Origin: Paenibacillus endophyticus
Lineage (GTDB): Bacteria > Bacillota > Bacilli > Paenibacillales > Paenibacillaceae
DNA length: 64,000 nucleotides
Reading direction: 5' to 3'
NCBI RefSeq assembly: GCF_014192395.1
Contig: NZ_JACHXW010000012.1
Coordinates: forward strand, 62,001 to 126,000
The translations under genes were made by a program, and so were the position numbers. The notes under the pieces are model-generated. The model saw nothing but the letters and a program-made list of their open reading frames with translations, was not told where the DNA came from and searched no databases. Shown here one piece after another: positions 19,547 to 28,015 of this stretch. The stretch's first letter is position 1. Every line of letters starts with the position of its first letter.

Positions 19547-20074
19547 TCAGACCTCCTTTTCGTAGTAGTGCATGAAAATCTCCTCGAGGTCCGGTTCTTC
19601 AATCCATAGGTTTGCGATTTCGATTTCGGCTATTTTTTTCATGACGCTATTAATATCGCCTCTGAATAAAAAGCTAACGGAATGTTCCATCACATTTTTC
19701 TTTTTTAAATCAAGATCCATGATTTCAGCTACCTCTTTCATTCGTTTGTTGCAATCCTTTTTGTAATAGCTTGCCGAGTATTTTAAGAGATCGATCACCT
19801 TCATATTGTCATAATAAAACACCTCCGAAGGCAAATAGCCAATTTGCTTGGCAATTTCGGGAGCAAACGCGATGCAATCCTTACCAAAAATTTCGGCTTT
19901 GCCGCTAGTCGGGTAAATCAGTGATAATAAAGTTCTGATCGTCGTAGATTTCCCGGCTCCATTGGGTCCGATAAACCCGAAAATTTCACCTTCTTCCACA
20001 TGAAAGCTGACGTTCGTGATTCCTCTAGATTTCCCGTGCGTTTTGGTCAAATTCGTGATTTCTATCACATTCAT
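19547..20074 (-). pseudogene. ABC transporter ATPase with internal deletion
   Basis: 175 residues where about 290-300 are usual. The N-terminal part is normal: Walker A GPNGAGKSTT, Q-loop region QIGYLPSEVFYYDNM. After EIMDLDLKKK the sequence jumps to NVMEHSVSFLF and the family's C-terminal tail (EPDLEEIFMHYYEKEV). The signature motif, Walker B and H-loop are all missing. The deletion left the frame intact. Without these motifs it cannot hydrolyse ATP normally. The ribosome site AAGGAGG is preserved. Confidence 0.85.
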
Positions 20075-20370
20075 GGCAAAACCTCCTTGTTATATGGTTC
20101 ACGGTCATACATAGAAAACAGAATCATTAGTATTGTATTAGGATACGTATGAGACAGCCCGTTCTAGAAGAAAAGTCAACTCAGCTTAAAATACGATCAT
20201 TTGATGGATGAAAAATGGTTTTATCACCAAAAATCTCACTGCTGCTCATTTATTCCCGTATGTTCATAAATCTGTTTGTTTGGTACCCGACGATCATTCG
20301 TCTTGACGATGACGGTCTTATTGCCTGGCTGTCTTTGTTGCATGGTTAATCATTGAGCAAATATTCTTAA

Positions 20371-20386
20371 ATCAATTTTTATTGAT
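20371..20386. promoter_or_regulatory. ArsR operator copy 1
   Basis: ATCAATTTTTATTGAT is an ATCAA-N6-TTGAT palindrome, the core expected for ArsR of the B. subtilis type. It lies about 160 bases upstream of arsR. The remaining gap from 20075 holds no gene. Confidence 0.75.
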
Positions 20387-20438
20387 GTAATGGTTGATCT
20401 GAAGATAAATATGTGGTAAGTTTTACTCAAGATTATAA

Positions 20439-20454
20439 ATCAAAAAAAATTGAT
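20439..20454. promoter_or_regulatory. ArsR operator copy 2 (arsR promoter)
   Basis: ATCAAAAAAAATTGAT, flanked by ATTATAA, lies about 95 bases before arsR. The same 16 bases recur exactly at 20910. Auto-repression of arsR is implied. Confidence 0.82.
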
Positions 20455-20547
20455 ATATCGGAAATGTTAAGGTGCCCCTACATCGTGTAGGCATGCTGCG
20501 CTGCAAGTAGCTGGTCTGAAATAAAAGATTAAGAGCAGGTGATTGTG

Positions 20548-20892
20548 ATGAAAAAATCAATTCCAGTTAACGAACTTACAGCAATGCCTTTATCGTTTGA
20601 AAAGTACGAACAAAAATTTAAAGCATTAGCTGATGAAAAGAGGCTTCAAATTCTATATGAGTTGTGCCAGCGCGGCAATACTTGCGTCTGCGATTTAACT
20701 GAAGTGGTGGAGATGCCGCAATCCAAATTATCGTATCACTTAAAAATACTATTGGATGCCGGCCTGATTACAAAAGAGACAAGAGGTACTTGGAGCTATT
20801 ACGAGCTCAATCCCAGCGAAATAAATAACCTTCTTTCCGAGCAGCTTTGCTGTATTTTTAGACCGGCGGATGCTAATTCGAACTGCTGCTAA
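20548..20892 (+). CDS. arsR: Arsenical-resistance repressor ArsR
   Basis: 114 residues from the ATG at 20548, which follows GCAGGTGAT; a GTG at 20539 is less likely. It is a winged helix of the ArsR/SmtB family. TCVCDLTEVVEMPQSKLSYH corresponds to the ELCVCDL metal-binding/recognition region, with two close cysteines that would bind As(III). The C-terminus adds QLCCIF and a final CC pair. It is the first gene of arsR-arsI-arsB-arsC, with identical operators on both sides of it. Confidence 0.93.
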   Translation: MKKSIPVNELTAMPLSFEKYEQKFKALADEKRLQILYELCQRGNTCVCDLTEVVEMPQSKLSYHLKILLDAGLITKETRGTWSYYELNPSEINNLLSEQLCCIFRPADANSNCC

Positions 20893-20909
20893 ATTTTTTT
20901 GAATTATAA

Positions 20910-20925
20910 ATCAAAAAAAATTGAT
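20910..20925. promoter_or_regulatory. ArsR operator copy 3, between arsR and arsI
   Basis: ATCAAAAAAAATTGAT repeats copy 2 exactly and has the same left flank (ATTATAA). It lies about 20 bases before the arsI start, inside the operon. A second, separately repressed promoter for arsI-arsB-arsC, or a road-block site, is suggested. Confidence 0.8.
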
Positions 20926-20944
20926 TAATCGAGGAGAGATTGCT

Positions 20945-21454
20945 ATGAAAATGCATGTCGCCATTAATGTAAGAAATCTCGAGCGCTCTTTAAGCTTCTA
21001 CAGAAAACTATTTAATGCAGAACCTTCAAAAACGAAAGAAAACTATGCAAAATTCGAACTAGCTAGCCCTGCCATGCACTTCTCGCTTAATGCACGTCCC
21101 TATGAAAGCAGGGGAGTCATTAACCATTTTGGTTTTCAAGTACAAAACACAGAGGAGGTGCTTGCGGTAAAGACTCGCCTTCAAGAAGCCGGTCTAGCTA
21201 CTATTGATGAAATAAATACCACTTGTTGTTATGCCGTTCAAGATAAAATATGGGTAACCGATCCGGAAGGTAATCCTTGGGAGGTGTTCTACACCAAAGA
21301 AGACAGCGAATTCGAAGCAGCAGAAGATCATGTCAACATGCCAAGCGCTTGTTGTACGGTGCCAGCACAGCAGCCGGTAAACACTCTTGAAAAAGTAGAA
21401 TCTTGTTGCAGCGAATCGACATCGGTTGAAACATATAATAATTGCTGCACGTAA
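20945..21454 (+). CDS. arsI: ArsI-type C-As lyase (VOC-fold dioxygenase)
   Basis: 169 residues from the ATG at 20945, after GAGGAGAG. It is a single VOC-fold enzyme with metal-ligand candidates His4, His61 and Glu113. The vicinal cysteine pair in NTTCCYA (94-95) binds trivalent organoarsenic in characterised ArsI. ArsI cleaves the carbon-arsenic bond of methyl- and aromatic arsenicals, releasing As(III), which ArsB then exports. The C-terminal tail (about 135-169) carries extra cysteine pairs (SACC, SCCS, NCC). CadI is the nearest alternative, but the ars context favours ArsI. Confidence 0.9.
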   Translation: MKMHVAINVRNLERSLSFYRKLFNAEPSKTKENYAKFELASPAMHFSLNARPYESRGVINHFGFQVQNTEEVLAVKTRLQEAGLATIDEINTTCCYAVQDKIWVTDPEGNPWEVFYTKEDSEFEAAEDHVNMPSACCTVPAQQPVNTLEKVESCCSESTSVETYNNCCT

Positions 21455-21468
21455 CCTGGAGGGTCTAA

Positions 21469-22917
21469 ATGGCATTAGCAGCATTTCTAATTTTCATTGC
21501 CACTTTAACGCTTGTTATTTGGCAGCCGAAAGGGCTTAATATCGGCTGGTCAGCAAGCGGTGGCGCAATTCTCGCTCTCATTTTTGGAGTAGTAGATCTA
21601 GCAGATGTCGGTGCGGTTACTGCCATAGTATGGAATGCGACGCTTGCATTTGTCGCTATTATTCTAATCTCACTCCTATTAGATGAGATTGGATTTTTCG
21701 AATGGGCAGCACTGCATATGGCAAGCTTGGCAAAAGGCAACGGAAAGTTAATGTTTGTATACGTCATTCTCCTTGGCGCGGCTGTAGCTGCTTTCTTTGC
21801 TAATGACGGCGCTGCGCTCATTTTGACGCCAATTGTACTCGCCATGGTGCGTGAGCTGAAATTCGATCAGAGAATGATTTTGCCGTTCATCATGGCCAGT
21901 GGGTTTATCGCGGATACGACGTCATTGCCTTTTGTGGTCAGCAATCTCGTTAACATTGTGTCTGCCGATTACTTCGGTATCGGCTTTGTTGAATATGCTA
22001 GCCACATGATTGTTCCGAGCATGTTCTCACTTCTGGCCAGCCTTTTAGTTTTGTTTTTATTTTTCCGCAGCAGCATTCCAAGCAACTACGATCTGAGTCA
22101 GCTCAAAAAGCCAGTCGATGCCATTAAAGACAAGAAGCTGTTTAATCTTTCATGGGTGATCTTAGCCGTACTGCTTGTTGCGTACTTTCTAAGCCAGTTT
22201 ATTCACGTTCCTGTTTCCGTCATCGCAGGAGCAGGCGCGATATGGTTCATTTTCGCCGCACGGCGGAGCCCTGTGATTCACACCTGGAAGCTCGTTAAAG
22301 GCGCGCCTTGGGCTGTCGTGATTTTCTCCATAGGCATGTATGTTGTCGTATATGGCCTTCGAAACGCAGGACTGACTGATATCCTTGGAAATGTTATTCA
22401 AGCGATTGCTGATCATGGATTATTCGTTTCAACAATCGGTATGGGTTTTTTAGCTGCCATTTTATCATCCATTATGAACAATATGCCGACGGTCATGATC
22501 GACGCGCTTGCTATTAAGGGAACAGCCACGCAAGGAGTCATTCGGGATTCTCTGGTGTATGCCAATATAATCGGCAGTGATCTAGGGCCAAAAATCACGC
22601 CAATCGGATCGCTGGCTACATTGCTGTGGCTGCATGTATTATCTCGCAAAGCCGTAAAGATTACGTGGGGCAGTTATTTTAAAACCGGCATAATCCTAAC
22701 AGTTCCGACACTTTTTATCACGTTGACGGGTTTGTACCTATGGCTTCATCTGATCAATTCCACGCACATTAATGTTTGGTTGTTCATCATTGGCATATCA
22801 GCTGTATTTGTCGCCATCTTGATGCTCGTTAAAGCAGGGTTAGGTTCAAGGTATCGTAAAGGCCACCATGAATTAGCAAGTATCAAACACATTCGGGATA
22901 GGGGAGATCAGCAATAA
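21469..22917 (+). CDS. arsB: Arsenite efflux permease ArsB
   Basis: 482 residues with about twelve helices of the ArsB/NhaD superfamily. Characteristic segments are FANDGAALILTPIVLAM, ADTTSLPFVVSNLVN and IIGSDLGPKITPIGSLATLLWLH. It exports As(III), either alone or with an ArsA ATPase, which is not present here. It is about 50 residues longer than most ArsB because of a hydrophilic tail. It starts after GGAGGG and shares one base with arsC. Confidence 0.94.
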   Translation: MALAAFLIFIATLTLVIWQPKGLNIGWSASGGAILALIFGVVDLADVGAVTAIVWNATLAFVAIILISLLLDEIGFFEWAALHMASLAKGNGKLMFVYVILLGAAVAAFFANDGAALILTPIVLAMVRELKFDQRMILPFIMASGFIADTTSLPFVVSNLVNIVSADYFGIGFVEYASHMIVPSMFSLLASLLVLFLFFRSSIPSNYDLSQLKKPVDAIKDKKLFNLSWVILAVLLVAYFLSQFIHVPVSVIAGAGAIWFIFAARRSPVIHTWKLVKGAPWAVVIFSIGMYVVVYGLRNAGLTDILGNVIQAIADHGLFVSTIGMGFLAAILSSIMNNMPTVMIDALAIKGTATQGVIRDSLVYANIIGSDLGPKITPIGSLATLLWLHVLSRKAVKITWGSYFKTGIILTVPTLFITLTGLYLWLHLINSTHINVWLFIIGISAVFVAILMLVKAGLGSRYRKGHHELASIKHIRDRGDQQ

Positions 22918-23345
22918 TGAATAAGAAGAAGCCTCTCGTTTACTTTCTTTGTACCGGGAACTCATGTAGAAGCCAGATTGCCGATGGGTTCCTTAAAGCT
23001 CTTGGCAGCGATAAATACGAAGTGAAGAGCGCTGGCCTGGAAGCTCACGGACTGAATCCTCGCGCGGTTCAATCCATGAAAGAGGCCGGTATCGATATTT
23101 CGACTCACACTTCAGATGTTATTAATCCTGAAATCTTGAAGCAAGCAGATTATATTATTACCCTTTGCGGTCACGCAAACGATAATTGCCCGGTAGCAAT
23201 CAACGACAAGGCTGAACGTTGGCATTGGGGTTTTGACGACCCGGCAAAAGCAATCGGCACTGAAGAAGAAATCATCGAAAAATTTCGCGAGGTTCGAGAT
23301 TCGATTAAAAAACGAATCATGCAGTTTATTGCAGAAGGAAATTAA
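22917..23345 (+). CDS. arsC: Arsenate reductase ArsC, thioredoxin-coupled
   Basis: 142 residues. The P-loop CTGNSCRS (Cys12, Cys17) and the redox pair in TLCGHANDNC (Cys84, Cys91) match the low-molecular-weight phosphatase type of ArsC (Cys10/82/89 numbering). It reduces As(V) to As(III) for ArsB. Its ATG overlaps the arsB stop (TAATG). It ends the operon, with a terminator about 90 bases downstream. Confidence 0.96.
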   Translation: MNKKKPLVYFLCTGNSCRSQIADGFLKALGSDKYEVKSAGLEAHGLNPRAVQSMKEAGIDISTHTSDVINPEILKQADYIITLCGHANDNCPVAINDKAERWHWGFDDPAKAIGTEEEIIEKFREVRDSIKKRIMQFIAEGN

Positions 23346-23430
23346 TCAACGATAAACGAGCCGAATTTATTTTTATTGAATACCGCGGATGAGAGATTAC
23401 AGATATTTTCACGGGAACGATGATTGAATA

Positions 23431-23478
23431 AAACAGAGGCAGTCATGGGCACTATTTCGTCCATAACTGCCTCTGTTT
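23431..23478. terminator. Bidirectional terminator after arsC
   Basis: AAACAGAGGCAGTCATGG pairs with CCATAACTGCCTCTGTTT with one mismatch. T/A runs on both sides serve arsC (+) and the MFS remnant (-). Confidence 0.88.
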
Positions 23479-23499
23479 TGGTAAAGTCTAATCATTATT

Positions 23500-24232
23500 T
23501 TATGAAGCCTGACGTTTTTGTAGATTGCTCAGCCTTTTTTTCCCCATCGAAAAACTGATGAATGCAGACACTAGCGCTAATATCACTATAAAACTTGCCA
23601 TCCATGGATTGTAGAGAACGGTGGAATTGGCACTTATCATCGCTCCGCCCGCTCCAGCGCCAGTCGCCAATCCTAAATGAATGATCGATGTATTCAAGCT
23701 AAGAACGAGGCTGGAAGATTGAGGCGCTTGTTGAATGAAATACGTTTGAGTCGCGGGACCGGCCATGAACTGAGATAGCATCATAAGAGAAATCAATAGT
23801 AAACCGATGAGCGTCGACCCGGCAAAAAGTGGCAGAAGCGCTAGGACAACTACGAGCACGATGGTACTGAAGGCTATGATGCGTGCAGCTCCCCATCGAT
23901 CGATACCGTAACCGCTTAAGCGGGTGCCGACTGCGCCGAAAATTCCAAAAACAAGCATGACAATGCTGATGTTGGATGCTTTAAGTTGAAGGATGTCTTG
24001 CATAAAAGGGGTTAAATACGTAAACAGCACCGAATTTCCGGATTCCCTAAAGAAGGTCAAAAACAAACCGCTTACGATTACGGCACTTCCGAGCAGCTTG
24101 AATTGTTGTCGGAATGACATCGGAGCGTCCCCATCGACCTCTGGCAGCAAGCGGAAAATGACGAAGCCAATTAATAGGCTTATTAGTGCTAAAATCAAGA
24201 AATAGAGCGGATACGTCGACAGATGTATTACA
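23500..24232 (-). pseudogene. MFS transporter lacking its N-terminal half
   Basis: The frame covers about 240 residues with six or seven hydrophobic segments, starting in the middle of a helix (YPLYFLILALISLLIGF). Conserved MFS pieces are visible, such as GAVGTRLSGYGIDRWGAARI between helices. Family members have about 400 residues. The first six helices are absent, and the frame runs into a different gene fragment near 24229. There is no convincing start or ribosome site. It resembles the AraJ/YdhP drug or sugar efflux group. Confidence 0.75.
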
Positions 24233-24321
24233 CAAATGGGAGATATTACGATTCCATCATGTACGGGCTAACAAAGCACGAATATGTTGAACGTCTTGAG
24301 AGAGAAATAAGTTTAAGCTAA
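24229..24321 (+). pseudogene. C-terminal scrap of a GNAT acetyltransferase
   Basis: The frame reads NGRYYDSIMYGLTKHEYVER and then ends at TAA 24319-24321. The pattern GRYYDS-x-x-YG-L-x-x-EY is typical of the end of GNAT N-acetyltransferases. The rest of the gene is missing; the MFS remnant on the other strand begins at this joint. Confidence 0.55.
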
Positions 24322-24384
24322 CAGTAGTTTCAGCATAAACGGGTTGCTTCAAGAGTGCTTGGCATCACCGCCGAGGAGTATTAA

Positions 24385-24558
24385 ATTGAGAGAATCATGT
24401 TAGCACGCAATTATGCGTTGCCCGTACTTGACCTGTATGCTGAAAGCGGTATTACCCGGTTAATCTTGGATTATTTCACCCATGACCGGCTGCATCCCAA
24501 CGAGGCGGGCTTTCAGCGGATTGCAGAGATGGCTGTCCCTTTTCTGGAGCGAATTTGA
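24385..24558 (+). pseudogene. C-terminal scrap of an SGNH/GDSL hydrolase
   Basis: 57 codons ending at TGA 24556-24558. LDYFTHDRLHPNEAGFQRIA contains the D-x-x-H catalytic block V of SGNH hydrolases. The preceding LPVLDLYAESG fits the same fold. The N-terminal three quarters, including the nucleophile serine, are missing. Confidence 0.7.
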
Positions 24559-24614
24559 ACCGTAAATCTATTAACCCTTTTCATTCCATTAGCTTTATGC
24601 TCATCCCTATATTA

Positions 24615-24656
24615 AAAAAGGCAGAATCGCGGAATGCCCTGATTCTGCCTTTTTGC
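24615..24656 (-). terminator. Intrinsic terminator for the MATE gene
   Basis: AAAAAGGCAGAATC and GATTCTGCCTTTTT form a 14-base perfect stem with T-runs on both strands. It lies 24 bases beyond the MATE stop. Confidence 0.92.
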
Positions 24657-24679
24657 GTGTTGTAAATTTATTAGTGTAC

Positions 24680-26023
24680 TTAAACGATGAAATCGGGCTG
24701 CAATTTGTTCCGTAACACATATAGCATGATGGCACCAACAAGAAACGCGACGGCATCCGCAATGACGAGCGACCAGATCACCCCATGGAAGCCATTCATT
24801 CGATTGGCGAAATACATCACAGGAATCAAAGTCATTCCTTGAATAATAGACATAATAAACGCAGCCGTTCCTTGCGCCGTTGCTTGGAAAATCCCGGTAA
24901 ACAACGTGGTCATTCCCGTAATGAACAAGGATAAGAATGTCACATGTAGAATGTAGCTGCCCATTTCAATTAATTGCGGGTCATTCGTAAATAAACCAAT
25001 TAAATGGTCGGAAATTAGATAGACGATGATGCCGAATACGACTGCTAGCGCCACGATTGTTTTGATCGTAAATCCAATGGTGTGTTTCATGCGTAATTTA
25101 TTTGCAGTAAACGAGAAGGCAATCAACGGTACGACTCCCTCGCATAATCCCATCAGAATAAACTCGGGAAATTGCATTAAACGTGATGAAATCCCGTAAG
25201 CCGCTATGGCCGAATCTCCGTATTCAACAAGAAAATAGTTAAAGATGAGCGACATTGCACCCAAAAAAATACTCATGATAAAGATGGGAACACCGATTTT
25301 GAATACATTGCTCAAAATGTCCTTAGTAGCCTTGAACCATTTGACGGAAAACGTTAGAAATTGGCTCTTGTATCCGATATGGAAGGCGTAGTAGGCACTC
25401 GCCACCAAGTTAGAAATGACCGTAGCAGATGCAACGCCGATGACGTCCCAATGGAATACGAAAATAGCTAACGCATCTAGAATAATATTTACAACCACGC
25501 TTAGAATCATACCGATCATTGATGTTATGGCTGATCCTTCCGATCGCACGATATTCTCCAACGTGAAAAACAATACGACAAATGGAGAACCAATAAGCAT
25601 AATCATGACATAATCCTTCGTGAATCCAAAGGAGCCAGTTGTTGCACCCAGGCCATGGACGATTGGATCGATCAAAGGGAGGCCTACGGCCATCACGATT
25701 AGGCCGAGAACTAAACTGCTATAGAAGGCGAATGAAGACACATGCTTGACGTCATCATATTGTTTCTCTCCGAGCAATCGGGAAATGAATGTACCGCTGC
25801 CCATGCCAATCAAGTTGCCTAGCGCCATAATAATCGCAAACAATGGCAAGGTGAGTGCGAGTGCGGTTAACATGGCAGTATTGTGGAGCGTGCCAAGGAA
25901 ATAGGCATTCAAGATGGAATAAATGACACTCATTGACGTGCCTAGCATCATCGGTACAGCGAAGTGAGCTACGGCTTTTGCGATCGGCGCTTTTTCAAAG
26001 TAATGGAGGTTTTCTGTATCCAT
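24680..26023 (-). CDS. MATE-family multidrug efflux transporter
   Basis: 447 residues from the ATG at 26023, which follows GGTGA; a GTG at 26035 is the alternative. Twelve hydrophobic segments in two six-helix halves show MATE features such as NLIGMGSGTFISRLLGE. It should exchange cations for drugs at the cytoplasmic membrane. Divergent transcription from a TetR regulator with three shared operator copies indicates drug-inducible expression. Confidence 0.92.
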   Translation of the reverse strand: MDTENLHYFEKAPIAKAVAHFAVPMMLGTSMSVIYSILNAYFLGTLHNTAMLTALALTLPLFAIIMALGNLIGMGSGTFISRLLGEKQYDDVKHVSSFAFYSSLVLGLIVMAVGLPLIDPIVHGLGATTGSFGFTKDYVMIMLIGSPFVVLFFTLENIVRSEGSAITSMIGMILSVVVNIILDALAIFVFHWDVIGVASATVISNLVASAYYAFHIGYKSQFLTFSVKWFKATKDILSNVFKIGVPIFIMSIFLGAMSLIFNYFLVEYGDSAIAAYGISSRLMQFPEFILMGLCEGVVPLIAFSFTANKLRMKHTIGFTIKTIVALAVVFGIIVYLISDHLIGLFTNDPQLIEMGSYILHVTFLSLFITGMTTLFTGIFQATAQGTAAFIMSIIQGMTLIPVMYFANRMNGFHGVIWSLVIADAVAFLVGAIMLYVLRNKLQPDFIV

Positions 26024-26052
26024 ACGGGTCACCACTTTCTTTTGTTTTCAAT

Positions 26053-26134
26053 CTAACAGTGTTAGGTTGTGCCTTACAGTGTTAGATGATATCATGAACC
26101 TATGAACCTGTAAAGCATAAACTTACACTGTTAG
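26053..26134. promoter_or_regulatory. Three TetR operator copies in the MATE/tetR divergent region
   Basis: CTAACAGTGTTAG (26053-26065) is a perfect palindrome. CTTACAGTGTTAG (26073-26085) and CTTACACTGTTAG (26122-26134) are variants. The first two centres are 20 bases apart, about two helical turns. The third lies just before the tetR ribosome site, suggesting repression of both genes. Confidence 0.86.
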
Positions 26135-26152
26135 ATAAAAGGGCGGATATCG

Positions 26153-26827
26153 ATGAAAAAACAGCAGCCTCAAATCTCAGAGGATAAAATTTTGGAAGCA
26201 TCATGGGAGCTTCTGGGAGAGGATGGCATCGAGAAATTCAGTATGAGACGATTGGCAGACAGGCTAGGGATTCAAGCTCCCTCTCTATACTGGTACTTTA
26301 AGAGCAAACAGAATCTCTACCAGCGACTCGCCAACCAGGTATCGAAAGTGATTCTGGAGGAGTTCCACTCTGAAGGGGACTGGAAGGAGCAGCTGACGGA
26401 GCTTGCGTTAACGGTACGGAGCGTGCTCGGCAGATATCCCTGCTCCACGCAGCTTATGATGATGACGCTGCCCCACGAACCGGATATCATCCGGTTCACC
26501 AACCGTATGCTGCTCTGCGTAGAAGCGACGCCGCTTGAGCAAGCGCAGAAAGTTCAAGTGGTTACTACGCTTGTGAACTATGTTTTCTACTTCGTTCTAG
26601 ATCATTATCAGCATGAACGCAATGTTTCCGCTATGATTAAGGACCATGAAGCGCTACCGGGAGAAGAGTTGATACGCATTCTGGACACGATGAGCGAGAA
26701 GGATTCGGGACTGTTCCGGAGGATGTTTACGAATGGGCTATTCGAGCTGATGGGGACCGACGGGGCGTTTGAGTTCGGATTAAAGCTGATTGTGCTCGGG
26801 ATTGAACAGGTGATAAAGGAGGACTAA
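26153..26827 (+). CDS. TetR-family repressor of the MATE exporter
   Basis: 224 residues. The helix-turn-helix MRRLADRLGIQAPSLYWYFK is close to that of classical TetR. The remaining part is all-helical, like the TetR C-terminal ligand-binding domain. It is divergent from the MATE gene with three operator copies between. The inducing compound is probably also a MATE substrate. Confidence 0.92.
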   Translation: MKKQQPQISEDKILEASWELLGEDGIEKFSMRRLADRLGIQAPSLYWYFKSKQNLYQRLANQVSKVILEEFHSEGDWKEQLTELALTVRSVLGRYPCSTQLMMMTLPHEPDIIRFTNRMLLCVEATPLEQAQKVQVVTTLVNYVFYFVLDHYQHERNVSAMIKDHEALPGEELIRILDTMSEKDSGLFRRMFTNGLFELMGTDGAFEFGLKLIVLGIEQVIKED

Positions 26828-26837
26828 TTAACGTTTT

Positions 26838-26861
26838 GCCGCCTATAAGGCGGCCTTTTTA
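26838..26861 (+). terminator. Intrinsic terminator of the tetR gene
   Basis: GCCGCC, TATAA and GGCGGC form a GC-rich stem followed by five T residues, 11 bases after the stop. Confidence 0.9.
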
Positions 26862-27054
26862 TTTTGAAACGATAGATAACAATTCGAGCCATCACCTTCG
26901 GTTTAAAGCATCGCAGCTCTCAGAAAAAACCTTTTATCGGAACAATCCAAAGTTCACACCTACTTAAAATCTTATAAGAAATTGTTGAAATGACAGAAAT
27001 TTATTGGATAGGGGGGTGCTAATATACAAATATAAATAAAAACGAGGTGATGAC

Positions 27055-28002
27055 ATGCAAACGAAATGGGCAGCGGAAGTCATTCCCATCTCCAGAAAGC
27101 GGAGTTCGTGGATAAGAGCCATACAAAAGTATAAAGTAATGTACATTCTTTTATTTCCGGCATTGGTTTATTTTGCCGTATTTAAATACATTCCTTTGGC
27201 GGGAATCGTTATTGCTTTTAAAAACTACAATCTGGCTTTGGGGTTATGGGATAGTCCGTGGGTGGGATTAAAAAATTTCAAAGATTTTATTAACGGTGTT
27301 TATTTCTGGGACATCATGAGAAACACGATTATTATATCGCTGTATAAGCTATTGTTCGGTTTCTCCGCTCCCATCGCACTTGCTTTGCTTCTTAATGAGG
27401 TTCATACCCAGTGGTTTAAGAAAATCGTACAAACCATTACGTATTTACCCCATTTTCTGTCTTGGGTCATCGTTTACGGATTGATGGTCGCATTATTAGC
27501 ACCTGGGGATGGCCTTTTTAATATGATTTTGAAGGAAAACGGCGTGCAGCCCATATCCTTCCTAACGGAGCCTGAATGGGGAAGGCTGCTGGTCATCTCA
27601 TCAGAAATATGGAAGGACATCGGTTGGGGTGCGATTCTGTACCTTGCCGCATTAGCTGGGATTGATCCCAGCTTATACGAAGCGGCTCGAATGGATGGCG
27701 CCTCCAAATGGAGACAGCTCTGGCATGTAACCTTGCCCGGCATTCGAGGAGTCGTTATTCTGATGCTCATTCTTAAACTTAGCCATATTCTGGACGCTGG
27801 TTTTGATCAAATCTTCATGTTTGCCAACAGTTTCAACCAGGAGAAGATTGATATTATCGACACATGGGTATACCGCGAGGGGCTGGAGCGTCTTAAGATT
27901 GGCCTCGCTACTGCTGTGGGATTGTTTAAAGCTGTCATCGGATTTATTTTAGTATTGGCTGCGAACAAGCTCGCCAAAAAATTCGATGGGCAAATTTGGT
28001 GA
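27055..28002 (+). CDS. LplB-type sugar ABC transporter permease
   Basis: 315 residues with six helices and the EAA loop YEAARMDGASKWRQLWHVTLPGI that docks the ATPase. It is the first gene of an uptake operon. GAGGTGATG lies just before the start. No dedicated ATPase is encoded nearby, as is usual for this class, which relies on a shared MsmK-type ATPase. The substrate is probably an oligosaccharide processed by the esterase and oxidoreductase at the end of the locus. Confidence 0.94.
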   Translation: MQTKWAAEVIPISRKRSSWIRAIQKYKVMYILLFPALVYFAVFKYIPLAGIVIAFKNYNLALGLWDSPWVGLKNFKDFINGVYFWDIMRNTIIISLYKLLFGFSAPIALALLLNEVHTQWFKKIVQTITYLPHFLSWVIVYGLMVALLAPGDGLFNMILKENGVQPISFLTEPEWGRLLVISSEIWKDIGWGAILYLAALAGIDPSLYEAARMDGASKWRQLWHVTLPGIRGVVILMLILKLSHILDAGFDQIFMFANSFNQEKIDIIDTWVYREGLERLKIGLATAVGLFKAVIGFILVLAANKLAKKFDGQIW

Positions 28003-28015
28003 GGTGGTATGAGCT

